DNA from: TC-15 sp034437275
Lineage (GTDB): Bacteria > Chloroflexota > Anaerolineae > Aggregatilineales > Aggregatilineaceae
DNA: 25,567 bases
Assembly: GCA_034437275.1 (NCBI GenBank)
Contig: DAOTUD010000022.1
Location: 1 to 25,567 of the forward strand
Direction of reading: 5' to 3'
The position numbers and the translations under genes are program-made. The notes under the pieces were generated by a model. That model saw only the letters and a list, made by a program, of their open reading frames with translations. It was not told where the DNA came from and ran no database searches. Position 1 is the stretch's first letter, and each line of letters opens with the position of its first letter. Positions 1 to 7,416 of the stretch are shown in pieces.

Positions 1-366
1 GGCCTTCGTGGCCGGCCCCGGCACGCTCAACCTGACGGCTAACGGCCCCGGCTCCGCGACCGTCACCGTCACCGTCGAGGACGGGCGCGGCGGCACGGCC
101 CGCACCAGCTTTGTTGTCGCCGTCGAGCAGCCCAACCGCCAGCCCGCCATCCAGCCCATGCCCGACCAGGCGCTGATGGTTGGTGACGTGGTCGACGTGC
201 CCTTCAATGCCAGCGATCCCGACGGCGACCCACTGACCGCCGTCGCCGCGTCGGATAACCAGGGCGTCGTCGTGGCCTTCGTGGCCGGCCCCGGCACGCT
301 CAACCTGACGGCTAACGGCCCCGGCTCCGCGACCGTCACCGTCACCGTCGAGGACGGGCGCGGCGG
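1..366 (+). repeat. Direct repeat, period 273 bp, within the cadherin-like coding region
   Basis: Bases 1-93 are identical to 274-366, an exact 93-bp match 273 bp (91 codons) apart, after which the copies diverge. The unit is one Ig/cadherin-like domain. Exact identity at the DNA level implies recent duplication or gene conversion. Because the window starts inside a copy, more copies may lie upstream. Confidence 0.9.
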
Positions 367-1237
367 TTCGGCCCGCACCTCCTTCGCCGTCACCGTCGAG
401 CAGCCCGCCCCACCGACACAGGCCCCGCCCGGACAGGTCAACATGGCGGACGTGCCCTTCGTGTCGGCGCTGGAAGGCCCAGTGCTGCAAACCATCCGGG
501 ACATTCACCAGCGCGGGCGGGGAATGCCCTCGCCGGTCAATCCGGGGGTCTTCAGCACAGCCGGTGACACGCCGCCGAGTGGCTTCCTGGCAGCGTTAGC
601 GGACGGCCAGGCCAACTTCGGCGACATCGACAACGCCGCCCAATACCAGGCCGTGCTGGCGTTCTACACCGCCACGCCGCTGCCGGTGGATGGCGGCAAC
701 AGCTTCGCCAGCGGCGGCCTGCTCAGCAGCGCGCCCGGTTGGACGGCTGGCGACCTGCTCGCCCCGATCAACGCGCCGCAAGGCTGCCCGGACGGTGACT
801 CGCCGCTGGTCTGCGAACTGCGCACCAACCGCCCGGCGGTGGTGCTGGTCTTCGTCGGGCGCAACGATGCGCTGCAAGGCACGCCGCGCGGCCAGTTCAA
901 GAACAGCGTCACCCAGATCGTCGAGACGACGATCAACGGCGGCGCGATCCCGGTGCTGACCAGCATCCCCGGGCCGCCGGATGTAGTCGGCGCTTACAAC
1001 ACGGTGCTGTACACCACCGCCACCGACTACAACATCCCGTTCCTGAACGTGTGGCGCGGGGTGAACACGCTGGTGCCCGACGGCGTCATTAAGAAGGACC
1101 TGACGCTGACCCGGTCGGATACGCCGGACCAGCTCACGCCGCAGGCCACGCGCAGCTACGGCGCAGCCACCCGCGACCTGCTGGCAGTCGAAATGCTGCG
1201 ACAGTTGATCGACGCCGTGCCGCTGGCCCAGCCATAG
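2..1237 (+). CDS. Exported protein with cadherin-like repeats and SGNH-like domain (5' partial)
   Basis: The frame is open from the window edge, so the true start lies upstream and the first in-frame GTG (position 8) is not a credible start. The N-terminal part holds about one and a half copies of a ~91-residue Ig/cadherin-like repeat, with the DPDGDPLT calcium-binding-type motif and a VEDGRGG strand. After a Pro-rich linker comes a domain resembling SGNH/GDSL hydrolases: FSTAGDTPP in the block I position (G186-D187-T188 counted from position 8) and FVGRNDA in the block III position. The usual nucleophile Ser is Thr, and the DxxH motif expected near the C-terminus is not evident, so catalysis is doubtful. 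It is probably a cell-surface adhesion or carbohydrate-related protein. The fold is inferred from motif spacing. Confidence 0.6.
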   Translation, partial: AFVAGPGTLNLTANGPGSATVTVTVEDGRGGTARTSFVVAVEQPNRQPAIQPMPDQALMVGDVVDVPFNASDPDGDPLTAVAASDNQGVVVAFVAGPGTLNLTANGPGSATVTVTVEDGRGGSARTSFAVTVEQPAPPTQAPPGQVNMADVPFVSALEGPVLQTIRDIHQRGRGMPSPVNPGVFSTAGDTPPSGFLAALADGQANFGDIDNAAQYQAVLAFYTATPLPVDGGNSFASGGLLSSAPGWTAGDLLAPINAPQGCPDGDSPLVCELRTNRPAVVLVFVGRNDALQGTPRGQFKNSVTQIVETTINGGAIPVLTSIPGPPDVVGAYNTVLYTTATDYNIPFLNVWRGVNTLVPDGVIKKDLTLTRSDTPDQLTPQATRSYGAATRDLLAVEMLRQLIDAVPLAQP

Positions 1238-1261
1238 ACCACCGCCAACGGCCAACAAAAA

Positions 1262-1295
1262 AGGGCGCGCCACCCACAAATCAGCGGTGCGCCCT
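1262..1295 (-). terminator. Rho-independent terminator of the SCP2 gene
   Basis: A 10-bp stem pairs 1262-1271 with 1286-1295 around a 14-nt loop, with one G-T pair. Read on the minus strand the stem is followed at once by a run of T (plus-strand A-run 1256-1261). It lies about 30 bases past the stop of the SCP2-like gene. The T-run is only on the minus-strand side, so it terminates that gene and not the plus-strand gene ending at 1237. Confidence 0.8.
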
Positions 1296-1325
1296 CTGAC
1301 ATCAGGATCGCGTCACACAGGGACC

Positions 1326-1655
1326 CTACAGCCCAAACATCGCCTGCAATTTGAGCGCCAGCCCCATCTCGCCCTTGACCTTGATCTTGCCCTGCATAAA
1401 CGCCGGCATCGGGGCCAGATCGCCGTTGATCACCGCGATGTAATCGTCGGCCTCCGCCGTCAGGATCATCGTGGGGGCATCGTGCTCGCCCTCGTGCACG
1501 TCGACCTGCTGGTCGGCGACCTGCACCCAGTACTTCCCGCCGTTGTCGCCGGTCAGATCAAACTGGAAGATAGCATCGACCCCCTCGGCTTTGTCTGCCT
1601 GGAAATTCTCCGGGAGATTATCGAAAATCTCTTTCACTGAGTTCACACGCGCCAT
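1326..1655 (-). CDS. SCP2 sterol-binding domain protein
   Basis: This 109-residue protein consists of one SCP2-type domain. Features typical of the family are an N-terminal helix around VKEIFDNLPENF, the strand GKYWVQVADQQV, the segment APTMILTAEADDYIAVINGD and the closing helix GLALKLQAMFGL. Such small bacterial proteins bind lipids or other hydrophobic ligands in the cytoplasm, and their physiological role is usually unknown. The ATG at 1655 has a strong upstream GGAGGG ribosome-binding site about six bases away. The gene is monocistronic, with an extended -10 promoter upstream and a hairpin terminator downstream. Confidence 0.85.
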   Translation of the reverse strand: MARVNSVKEIFDNLPENFQADKAEGVDAIFQFDLTGDNGGKYWVQVADQQVDVHEGEHDAPTMILTAEADDYIAVINGDLAPMPAFMQGKIKVKGEMGLALKLQAMFGL

Positions 1656-1681
1656 TCTAGCCCTCCTTCACCTTTGCGGAT

Positions 1682-1704
1682 GATATAGCACCCTAACTAT
1701 AGCA
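1682..1704 (-). promoter_or_regulatory. Extended -10 promoter(s) for the SCP2 gene
   Basis: On the minus strand two TGCTATA motifs occur in tandem: TGC-TATATC (1690-1682) and TGC-TATAGT (1704-1696). Both fit the extended -10 consensus TGnTATAAT. No convincing -35 was found at 16-18 bp. The proximal box would give a leader of about 20 nt before the ATG at 1655. Confidence 0.5.
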
Positions 1705-1782
1705 ACACATCGCCACAATTCCTAACACCTGGGGTCCACGAACGAGTTGTCAGCAATAGGTGAATATGGTCGCCAAAGCTGG

Positions 1783-1894
1783 CCCTCACCCCTCCGCCCT
1801 GCCGGGCGGTGTCCCCTCTCTCCCATAAAATGGGCGAGGGGAAAAAGCGTGCGCCGTAACTCCCCCTCGCCCACTCGGGGGGTGAGGGGCGTTT
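1783..1894. repeat. Palindromic GC-rich intergenic repeat
   Basis: The 405-base gap between 1655 and 2061 holds no gene. It contains two adjacent imperfect palindromes built on CCCTC...GAGGG. The first (1813-1841) pairs CCCCTC-CTCCCAT with ATGGG-GAGGGG around a short A-rich loop. The second (about 1863-1889) pairs CCCCTCGCCC with a GGG-TGAGGGG arm and is followed by a run of six T. It looks like a REP-type dispersed intergenic element. The T-run would allow a plus-strand terminator, but no plus-strand gene ends nearby. Genomic copy number cannot be judged from one copy. Confidence 0.5.
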
Positions 1895-1975
1895 TTTGCG
1901 CCGGCCAGACTCGACGCGACAGGTTATTCGTGGCCCCCGCAGCCTGACAGTTCGCCCACGCCCGGGCGCGGCCTG

Positions 1976-2004
1976 TTGCCCCAGCGGCAGTGCTTGGCTA
2001 CAAT
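1976..2004 (+). promoter_or_regulatory. Sigma-70-type promoter of the esterase/M23 operon
   Basis: A TTGCCC -35 box (1976-1981) and a TACAAT -10 box (1999-2004) are separated by 17 bp. Transcription would start near 2011, leaving a leader of about 50 nt before the ATG at 2061. An A-rich ribosome-binding site (AAAAAGGGG) precedes that ATG. Confidence 0.6.
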
Positions 2005-2060
2005 TCAACTGTGGGAGTGTTACCAACCGTCACCGCCAGAGTCATCAAAAAGGGGCAATC

Positions 2061-3074
2061 ATGATCATACACAGTCCAAGCCGTGTCGAAATGCCCGTGC
2101 TGGAAAGCCAGGTGCTCAAGGATAACCCACTGAGCGATCCGCATGTCCGCCGGGTGCCGGTGTACATACCGCCTGGGCACGACGAAAGCCCGGACCAACG
2201 CTTCCCCACGCTGTACCTGCTCAGCAGCCATGGCAACGCCGGCCCCAGCCTGATGAACTGGCGGCCCTGGGACGTGACGATCCAGGGGCAGATCGATGCC
2301 CTGATCGAGCGCGGCGACCTGCCGCCCGTGATCGTCGTCATGCCGGATATGTGGACGCGCTACGGCAGCTCACAGTACGTCAACTCGGCGGGCATCGGGC
2401 GCTACGAAGACTACCTGATCGACGAAATCGTACCCATGATCGACGCCAACTACCGCACCCACGCCGACCGCAACCACCGGGGCGTGCTGGGGCGCAGCAG
2501 CGGCGGCTTCGGCGCGCTCACGCAGGCCATGCACCACCCCGAGGTATTCGGCGCGGTGGCGTGCCACAGCGGCGACCTGTACTGGGAATACACCTGCCTG
2601 CCGCACCTGAGCAAGATACACCAACTGCTCGAACGCTTCGACGGGCTGGACGCCTTCATCCGCGATATTCCCGACATCCGGCCCAAAGGCAGCGCATTCT
2701 GGGAACTGATCATGACGGTGTGCTGGGCGGCGGCCTTCGGGGGCAACCCGGACGCGCCGCACGGCTTCGACCTGCCCATCGACCCGGCCACCGGCGCGCT
2801 GAACCCGGACGTGTGGGGGCGCTGGCTGGCGCACGACCCGATCCGCAAGCTGGACCAGCCAACCTTCGCCGACGCGCTGCGCCAGATGCGGCTGGTGTTC
2901 ATCGACGCCGGGCAATACGACGAATACCAGCTTCAGGTCGGCGCGCGGGTGCTGGCCCGCAAGCTGGAGGCGCTGGGCATTGCGCACGTCTACGAAGAAT
3001 ACCCCGGCGGGCACCGGGGCACCCATTACCGTTACGACGCATCGCTGCCCCGGCTGGCCGAGGCGCTGCAATGA
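2061..3074 (+). CDS. Putative esterase (Fes/esterase-D-like alpha/beta hydrolase)
   Basis: This 337-residue protein has an alpha/beta-hydrolase fold of the esterase D/Fes/antigen-85 type (PF00756 group). The N-terminal RRVPVYIPPGHDE plus PTLYLLSSHG is the usual first strand and oxyanion-loop region. The nucleophile elbow is GRSSG (Ser146), followed by GFGALTQAMHHPEVF. A C-terminal DAGQYDEY and GGHRGTHYR supply the likely Asp and His. The substrate is unknown; acyl esters, as in siderophore, glutathione-thioester or surface polysaccharide esterases, are possible. No signal peptide is seen. The ATG at 2061 has a ribosome-binding site and starts the family homology; the longer upstream extension of this frame has no homology. 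The stop overlaps the next start (ATGA), which indicates translational coupling to the M23 genes. Confidence 0.82.
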   Translation: MIIHSPSRVEMPVLESQVLKDNPLSDPHVRRVPVYIPPGHDESPDQRFPTLYLLSSHGNAGPSLMNWRPWDVTIQGQIDALIERGDLPPVIVVMPDMWTRYGSSQYVNSAGIGRYEDYLIDEIVPMIDANYRTHADRNHRGVLGRSSGGFGALTQAMHHPEVFGAVACHSGDLYWEYTCLPHLSKIHQLLERFDGLDAFIRDIPDIRPKGSAFWELIMTVCWAAAFGGNPDAPHGFDLPIDPATGALNPDVWGRWLAHDPIRKLDQPTFADALRQMRLVFIDAGQYDEYQLQVGARVLARKLEALGIAHVYEEYPGGHRGTHYRYDASLPRLAEALQ

Positions 3075-4627
3075 ACCGCCGTGCACGTTGGGCGGGGCCG
3101 CTGCTGGCCCTCACGCTGCTGGTGCTGGCCGCGCTGGCCTGCGACCTGGGCGAAAACGTGATCGAGGTGACCGCCACCCCGCTGTGGGATGGCGTGCCGG
3201 AGACCGTGCTGCCTGCCGACCAGCCGACCAACACCCCGATCCAGCCCACGCCCAACCCGCCGCGCACCGTCGAGCAGTTGAGCGATACCTACACCGTGCA
3301 GCCGGACGACACGCTCAACCAGATCGCGGAACTGTACGGCATATCGGCGGCGGAGATCATGACGCTCAACAACCTGGCCGATCCCAACGTGCTGGAAGTC
3401 GGCCAGACGCTGCAAATGCCGACCGGCGCGCTGCTGACCGGCCCGGACATCAAGCTGATCCCGGACAGCGAACTGGTCTACGGGCCGACCGCCAGCGATT
3501 TTGACATCGAAGCCTTTATCCAGTACCGGCAGGGCTTCCTGAACGCCTATTCCGAGGACATCGGCACCGAAACGTGGAGCGGCGCGCGCATCATCCGCTA
3601 CGTCGCGATGAACTACAGCGTCAACCCGCGCCTGCTGCTGGCGCTGCTGGAGTATCGCGGCGGCTGGCTGTCGCGGCCCTACCCCTCCGACGAGGCGGTG
3701 CGCTTCCCGATGGGCATCCAGCAGACCGGGCGCGAGGGCTTGCTGCGCCAAACGCTGGACATGGCCGACGCGCTCAACCAGGGCTACTACGGCTGGAAGT
3801 ACCGGGGCATCACTGCCGCCAGTTTTGGCGACGGGACGCGCATGGTCTTCGCCAGCACGCTGAACCCCGGCACGGTCGGCGTACAGTACGCGCTGAGCGT
3901 CGGCAGCACCGTCACGCTGTGGCAGCAGGATGTGCATCCCAGCGGCTTTTTCCAGACCTACATGAGCCTGTTCGGCGACCCCTTTGTGCGCGCGCTGGAG
4001 CCTATCGTGCCGCCCAACCTGGTACAGCCCGAGCTGACGCTGCCCTTCCCCCAGGGCGAGGAATGGGTCTATACCGGCGGGCCGCACGGCGCATACAATA
4101 CCGGCTCCGGCTGGAGCGCGATCGATTTCGCGCCGCCCAAACCGCCCGACGACCAGCCGATTGAGAGTGCGTGCTACCTGTCGCCGTTTTCGGTGACGGC
4201 AGCCGCGCCGGGCGTAGTCGCGCGCAGCGACGACGGGCATGTGGTCCTCGACCTGGACATGGACGGGAACGAGCATACCGGCTGGGTGCTGCTGTACCTG
4301 CACATCGACCAGTTCGAGCGCATCTCCGCCGGGGTCGTGGTGCAGACCGGCGACCGGCTGGGCCACCCATCGTGTGAAGGTGGCTTCAGCACCGGCACAC
4401 ACCTGCACTTCGCGCGCCGCTACAACGGCGAGTGGATTCCGGTACAGTGTATCGACTGTATGCCGGGCGTCACCACGCCGGCGCTGGTGCTCAGCGCGTG
4501 GACGGTGTACGGCTACCCCGGGCAGGAATACCAGGGCTACATGGTCGGCCCCGATGGTGACCTGCGCCTGGAAGCCGACGTGCGCCGCGACTTCGAGCAA
4601 AACAAGATCGTGTGGGGCGTGGAGTGA
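3071..4627 (+). CDS. LysM-M23 metallopeptidase lipoprotein, copy 1
   Basis: This 518-residue exported protein starts with a lipoprotein signal peptide whose lipobox ends at Cys24 (AALAC). After a Thr/Pro linker comes one LysM domain (~72-117; YTVQPDDTLNQIAELYGI), which binds peptidoglycan glycan. A central ~200-residue region contains VNPRLLLALLEYRGGWLS around Glu194 and resembles the helix of lysozyme-like transglycosylases. The C-terminal domain (~335-460) is M23/LytM-like, with zinc ligands His339 and Asp352 (GGPHGAYN...AIDF) and the HxH pair His444/His446 (THLHF). It should cleave peptide cross-links in the wall. Its ATG overlaps the esterase stop by four bases and its stop overlaps the next gene's start. 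It shares a 55-nt identical block with that paralogue. Confidence 0.85.
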   Translation: MNRRARWAGPLLALTLLVLAALACDLGENVIEVTATPLWDGVPETVLPADQPTNTPIQPTPNPPRTVEQLSDTYTVQPDDTLNQIAELYGISAAEIMTLNNLADPNVLEVGQTLQMPTGALLTGPDIKLIPDSELVYGPTASDFDIEAFIQYRQGFLNAYSEDIGTETWSGARIIRYVAMNYSVNPRLLLALLEYRGGWLSRPYPSDEAVRFPMGIQQTGREGLLRQTLDMADALNQGYYGWKYRGITAASFGDGTRMVFASTLNPGTVGVQYALSVGSTVTLWQQDVHPSGFFQTYMSLFGDPFVRALEPIVPPNLVQPELTLPFPQGEEWVYTGGPHGAYNTGSGWSAIDFAPPKPPDDQPIESACYLSPFSVTAAAPGVVARSDDGHVVLDLDMDGNEHTGWVLLYLHIDQFERISAGVVVQTGDRLGHPSCEGGFSTGTHLHFARRYNGEWIPVQCIDCMPGVTTPALVLSAWTVYGYPGQEYQGYMVGPDGDLRLEADVRRDFEQNKIVWGVE

Positions 4628-6141
4628 TTCGCTGGCGGGGGGTGCTGGCGCTGCTGATGGCCCTCCTGCTTGCCCTGGCTGCATCACGGACCGGAACCGG
4701 CGCGGCCCCCTCCGGCACGCTCACCCCCACACCGGACCCCACCCGCCCGACCGGCTACGCCGGGAACCGCTACCGCGTGCAGCCGGGCGACACGCTGGCC
4801 AGCATCGCCGCGCTGTACGGCGTGGAGGTGCGCGACATCCTGGCGTTAAACCCCGACCTGCCCGACCCGGACCGGCTGGTCGTCGGGCAGGTGCTCGATA
4901 TGCCATCCGCGCAGGTGATGACCGGACCCGCCAACAAATTGATCCCCGATAGCGAACTGATCTACAGCCCCGCCGCCAGTGATTTCGACGTGGCGGCGTT
5001 CGTGGCGCGCCAGCCGGGCCTGCTGCGCGATTACCGCGAGGACGTGGACGGGCAGACGCTCAGCGGGGCGGCGATCATTGTCCGCGTCGCGCAGGCACAC
5101 AGCGTCAACCCGCGCCTGCTGCTGGCGCTGCTGGAGTATCGCGGCGGCTGGCTCAGCGATCCCGCGCCGGGCGAGGAGGCGCGCCAGTACCCGCTGGGTA
5201 TTCACCACCCGGGGCGGGAAGGGCTGTTCCGGCAGATGATGGACGCTGCCGGCGCGCTCAACGCGGGCTACTACGGCTGGAAATACCGGGGCCGGACCAG
5301 CTTCGTGCTCGGCGACGGCACGCGCGTGCTGGCCGGGCCGGGGCTGAACGCGGGTACGGTCGGCGTGCAGTCGATGCTCGCCCTCAGCACGCCGCGCGAC
5401 GACTGGCGGCGCGACGCCAGCCCGGACGCGGGCCTGCTGCCCACCTATCGCGCGCTGTTCGGCGATCCGTTCGCCCGCGCGTGGGAGCCAGTCGTCCCCG
5501 CCGGCTTGCAGCCCCCCACCCTGGCGCTGCCCTTCGGCCCTGGCGAGGAGTGGGTCTACACCGGCGGGCCGCACAGCGCCTACAACAGCGGCGCGGGCTG
5601 GGCCGCGATTGACCTGGCCCCCCCCGAACCGCCGCCGGGGTTGGTCGCGGCAGAGGGGGCGTGCTACGTCGCGCCGTATTGGGTCACGGCAGCCGCCGCC
5701 GGCGTGATCGCGCGCAGCGGCGACGGCTGGGTGATCCTGGACCTGGACCGTGACGGAAATGCAGACGGGGATGAGTATACCGGCTGGACGCTGGCCTACT
5801 TCCACATCGACGCTTTCGAGCGTATCCCCGCCGGCACGCGCGTGCAGCCCGGCGATCCGCTGGGGCACCCGTCCTGCGCGGGTGGCTTCAGCCGCAGCAC
5901 GCACCTGCACATCGCGCGCCGCTACAACGGCGAGTGGATTCCGGCGCAGTGTCACGCCTGCGCGCCGGGCGTGACGGTGCCGTTCATGACGTTCGGGGAG
6001 TGGACGGTGTGCAGCTACCCCGGCCAGGCGTACCAGGGCTGCATGACGCGCCCCGGCCCGGACGGCTATCGCCAGGCCGAAATGACGCGCGACTATCCGC
6101 TGAACAAGATCATGTGGGAAGACGACAGCGCCGGATACTAG
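4624..6141 (+). CDS. LysM-M23 metallopeptidase, copy 2 (tandem paralogue)
   Basis: This 505-residue paralogue of the preceding gene has the same order: signal segment, Thr/Pro linker, LysM (YRVQPGDTLASIAALYGV), central VNPRLLLALLEYRGGWLS region (Glu171) and M23 domain with GGPHSAYN...AIDL and THLHIARR. The N-terminus is hydrophobic (LLMALLLALAAS) but has no lipobox Cys, so this copy is probably secreted or N-terminally anchored rather than lipidated. The GTG at 4624 is chosen because it forms a GTGA overlap with the previous stop; a GTG at 4612 is possible. Bases 5099-5153 are identical to 3615-3669 in copy 1. The stop TAG overlaps the stop of the opposing methyltransferase gene, so the two are transcribed convergently with no spacer. 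Confidence 0.83.
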   Translation: MIRWRGVLALLMALLLALAASRTGTGAAPSGTLTPTPDPTRPTGYAGNRYRVQPGDTLASIAALYGVEVRDILALNPDLPDPDRLVVGQVLDMPSAQVMTGPANKLIPDSELIYSPAASDFDVAAFVARQPGLLRDYREDVDGQTLSGAAIIVRVAQAHSVNPRLLLALLEYRGGWLSDPAPGEEARQYPLGIHHPGREGLFRQMMDAAGALNAGYYGWKYRGRTSFVLGDGTRVLAGPGLNAGTVGVQSMLALSTPRDDWRRDASPDAGLLPTYRALFGDPFARAWEPVVPAGLQPPTLALPFGPGEEWVYTGGPHSAYNSGAGWAAIDLAPPEPPPGLVAAEGACYVAPYWVTAAAAGVIARSGDGWVILDLDRDGNADGDEYTGWTLAYFHIDAFERIPAGTRVQPGDPLGHPSCAGGFSRSTHLHIARRYNGEWIPAQCHACAPGVTVPFMTFGEWTVCSYPGQAYQGCMTRPGPDGYRQAEMTRDYPLNKIMWEDDSAGY

Positions 6142-7394
6142 CCCAACCCCGGCACCGGGCAGAACGCCGGACCGGACGCCGGGTACTCATCGGCGGGCAG
6201 GTCGGGGTCAATCGCCGCCAGCGGGACCGCCAGCAGCGCTTCGAGGTGCGGGCGCACGTCCCAGTAATCGCGCAGCGCCCGGTATTCGTGCAGCGCGTCC
6301 GTGTCGTCGCCGGGGCCGGCGGCTCGCTCCGCGCGGATCATCAGGTTTTTGTCGGTGTGGGCCGCGCTCACGAATTCCACCACGTCGGCGCGGTAGCCCA
6401 TGATCCGCAGCAGCAGCACGCGCAGCGTATCAGTCAGGATGTCGCCCAGCCGTTCCTTGAGGATGCCCTGCGCCAGCACCGGGCCGAACGGCTCCGGCGG
6501 ATCCCCCTGCTCCAGTTGGGCTTGCAGGTGATGGTGGCAGCACGGCGCGCTGAAGATCATGCGGCTGTCCCACATCACGGCCTGCGCGAGCGCCTCGTCG
6601 GTGGCGGTGTCGCAGGCGTGCAGCGCCAGCACGATATCCGGTGCGTGCTCCGGTTGGAAGTCGATGATCTGGCCTGCCTGGAACGTCAGCGTATCCCAGC
6701 CCAGCGCACGGGCCTGCTGGCGCTGCCGGTCGAGCAGATCGTCTTTGGTGTCCACCCCGACCGCCACCGCCGGAATCTCCACAATGTGGTTCACATAGTG
6801 ATAGGCCGCGAAGGTCAGGTCGGCGCTGCCACACCCGCAGTCCACGATGAACAGCGGCGCGGCAGGGTCGTCAAATGCCCCGGTGTCGCGCATCAGCCGC
6901 AGGAAGTCGTTGATCTGGCGGAACTTGCGGCGCTTGTCGGCACGGATGGCCCCGTCCTGCGTCATGATGCCGATCTGCTGCAGGAACGGGTCGCGCCGGT
7001 CGGCGGGCAGCGGGTGCGCCTTGCGCCGGTCGTGGCGCAGCTCGGGCGGCGCTTGATCGACGGGCTGGCGGTGCAGGATGACTTTGCCCTTCCTGGTGAT
7101 CTGCACCTGGATGTTTTCGGTGATCGTCTTCAGGCTGATGTTTTTGAACCCGGCGTCGAGCAGCGTGTCCAGGTGCGCCGTGATCGCGTCGCCCTGGTAA
7201 TTCTTGGTGATGGCCTGCTGCGCGTCCAGGTAGGAAAACTGCATGTGCCACTCGTCGCGGAGCAGCACCGGGCGCAGCGTGACGCGCCGCCAGGGCACGT
7301 CATGCCCGCGCCGCCGCCCGCTGAAGGTGGCGCTGATGAACGTCGCGGGGTCTAGCACGTGCCGGGTGATGAGCGCGCGGGTGTCGTCGGTCAT
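6138..7394 (-). CDS. SAM-dependent methyltransferase (Methyltransf_32-like)
   Basis: This 418-residue cytoplasmic protein has a class I SAM-binding motif DCGCGSADLT (Asp185-Gly189). It is followed by GVDTKDDLL (acidic end of strand 2), ALHACDTATDEAL (around His259) and APCCHHHL. The HACDxATD and PCCHH signatures are those of the METTL25/Methyltransf_32 family (PF13679), whose substrates are generally unknown and may be RNA or protein. The ~150-residue N-terminal region (FSGRRRGHD, KNYQGD, KNISLKTITE) is probably for substrate recognition. It starts 22 bases after the SpoIIE gene stop with a GGTGG ribosome-binding site, so it is the last gene of the signalling operon. Whether it acts in signalling or only shares the transcript is unknown. 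Confidence 0.78.
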   Translation of the reverse strand: MTDDTRALITRHVLDPATFISATFSGRRRGHDVPWRRVTLRPVLLRDEWHMQFSYLDAQQAITKNYQGDAITAHLDTLLDAGFKNISLKTITENIQVQITRKGKVILHRQPVDQAPPELRHDRRKAHPLPADRRDPFLQQIGIMTQDGAIRADKRRKFRQINDFLRLMRDTGAFDDPAAPLFIVDCGCGSADLTFAAYHYVNHIVEIPAVAVGVDTKDDLLDRQRQQARALGWDTLTFQAGQIIDFQPEHAPDIVLALHACDTATDEALAQAVMWDSRMIFSAPCCHHHLQAQLEQGDPPEPFGPVLAQGILKERLGDILTDTLRVLLLRIMGYRADVVEFVSAAHTDKNLMIRAERAAGPGDDTDALHEYRALRDYWDVRPHLEALLAVPLAAIDPDLPADEYPASGPAFCPVPGLG

Positions 7395-7416
7395 GTCGCC
7401 ACCAATCTACTATAAA

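Noticed and set aside
1863..1895. Hairpin plus T-run considered as a terminator
   Set aside because: No plus-strand gene ends upstream within 600 bases and the hairpin is part of a paired palindromic element, so a dispersed repeat is the better reading.
1896..2060. N-terminal extension of the esterase frame
   Set aside because: It runs through the predicted promoter and has no homology-like features. The ATG at 2061 has the ribosome-binding site and begins the conserved region.
3032..4687. Long minus-strand open frame opposite the first LysM-M23 gene
   Set aside because: It is Arg/Ala/Gly/His-rich without domain signals, typical of the antisense of a GC-rich gene. The plus strand has clear LysM and M23 motifs.
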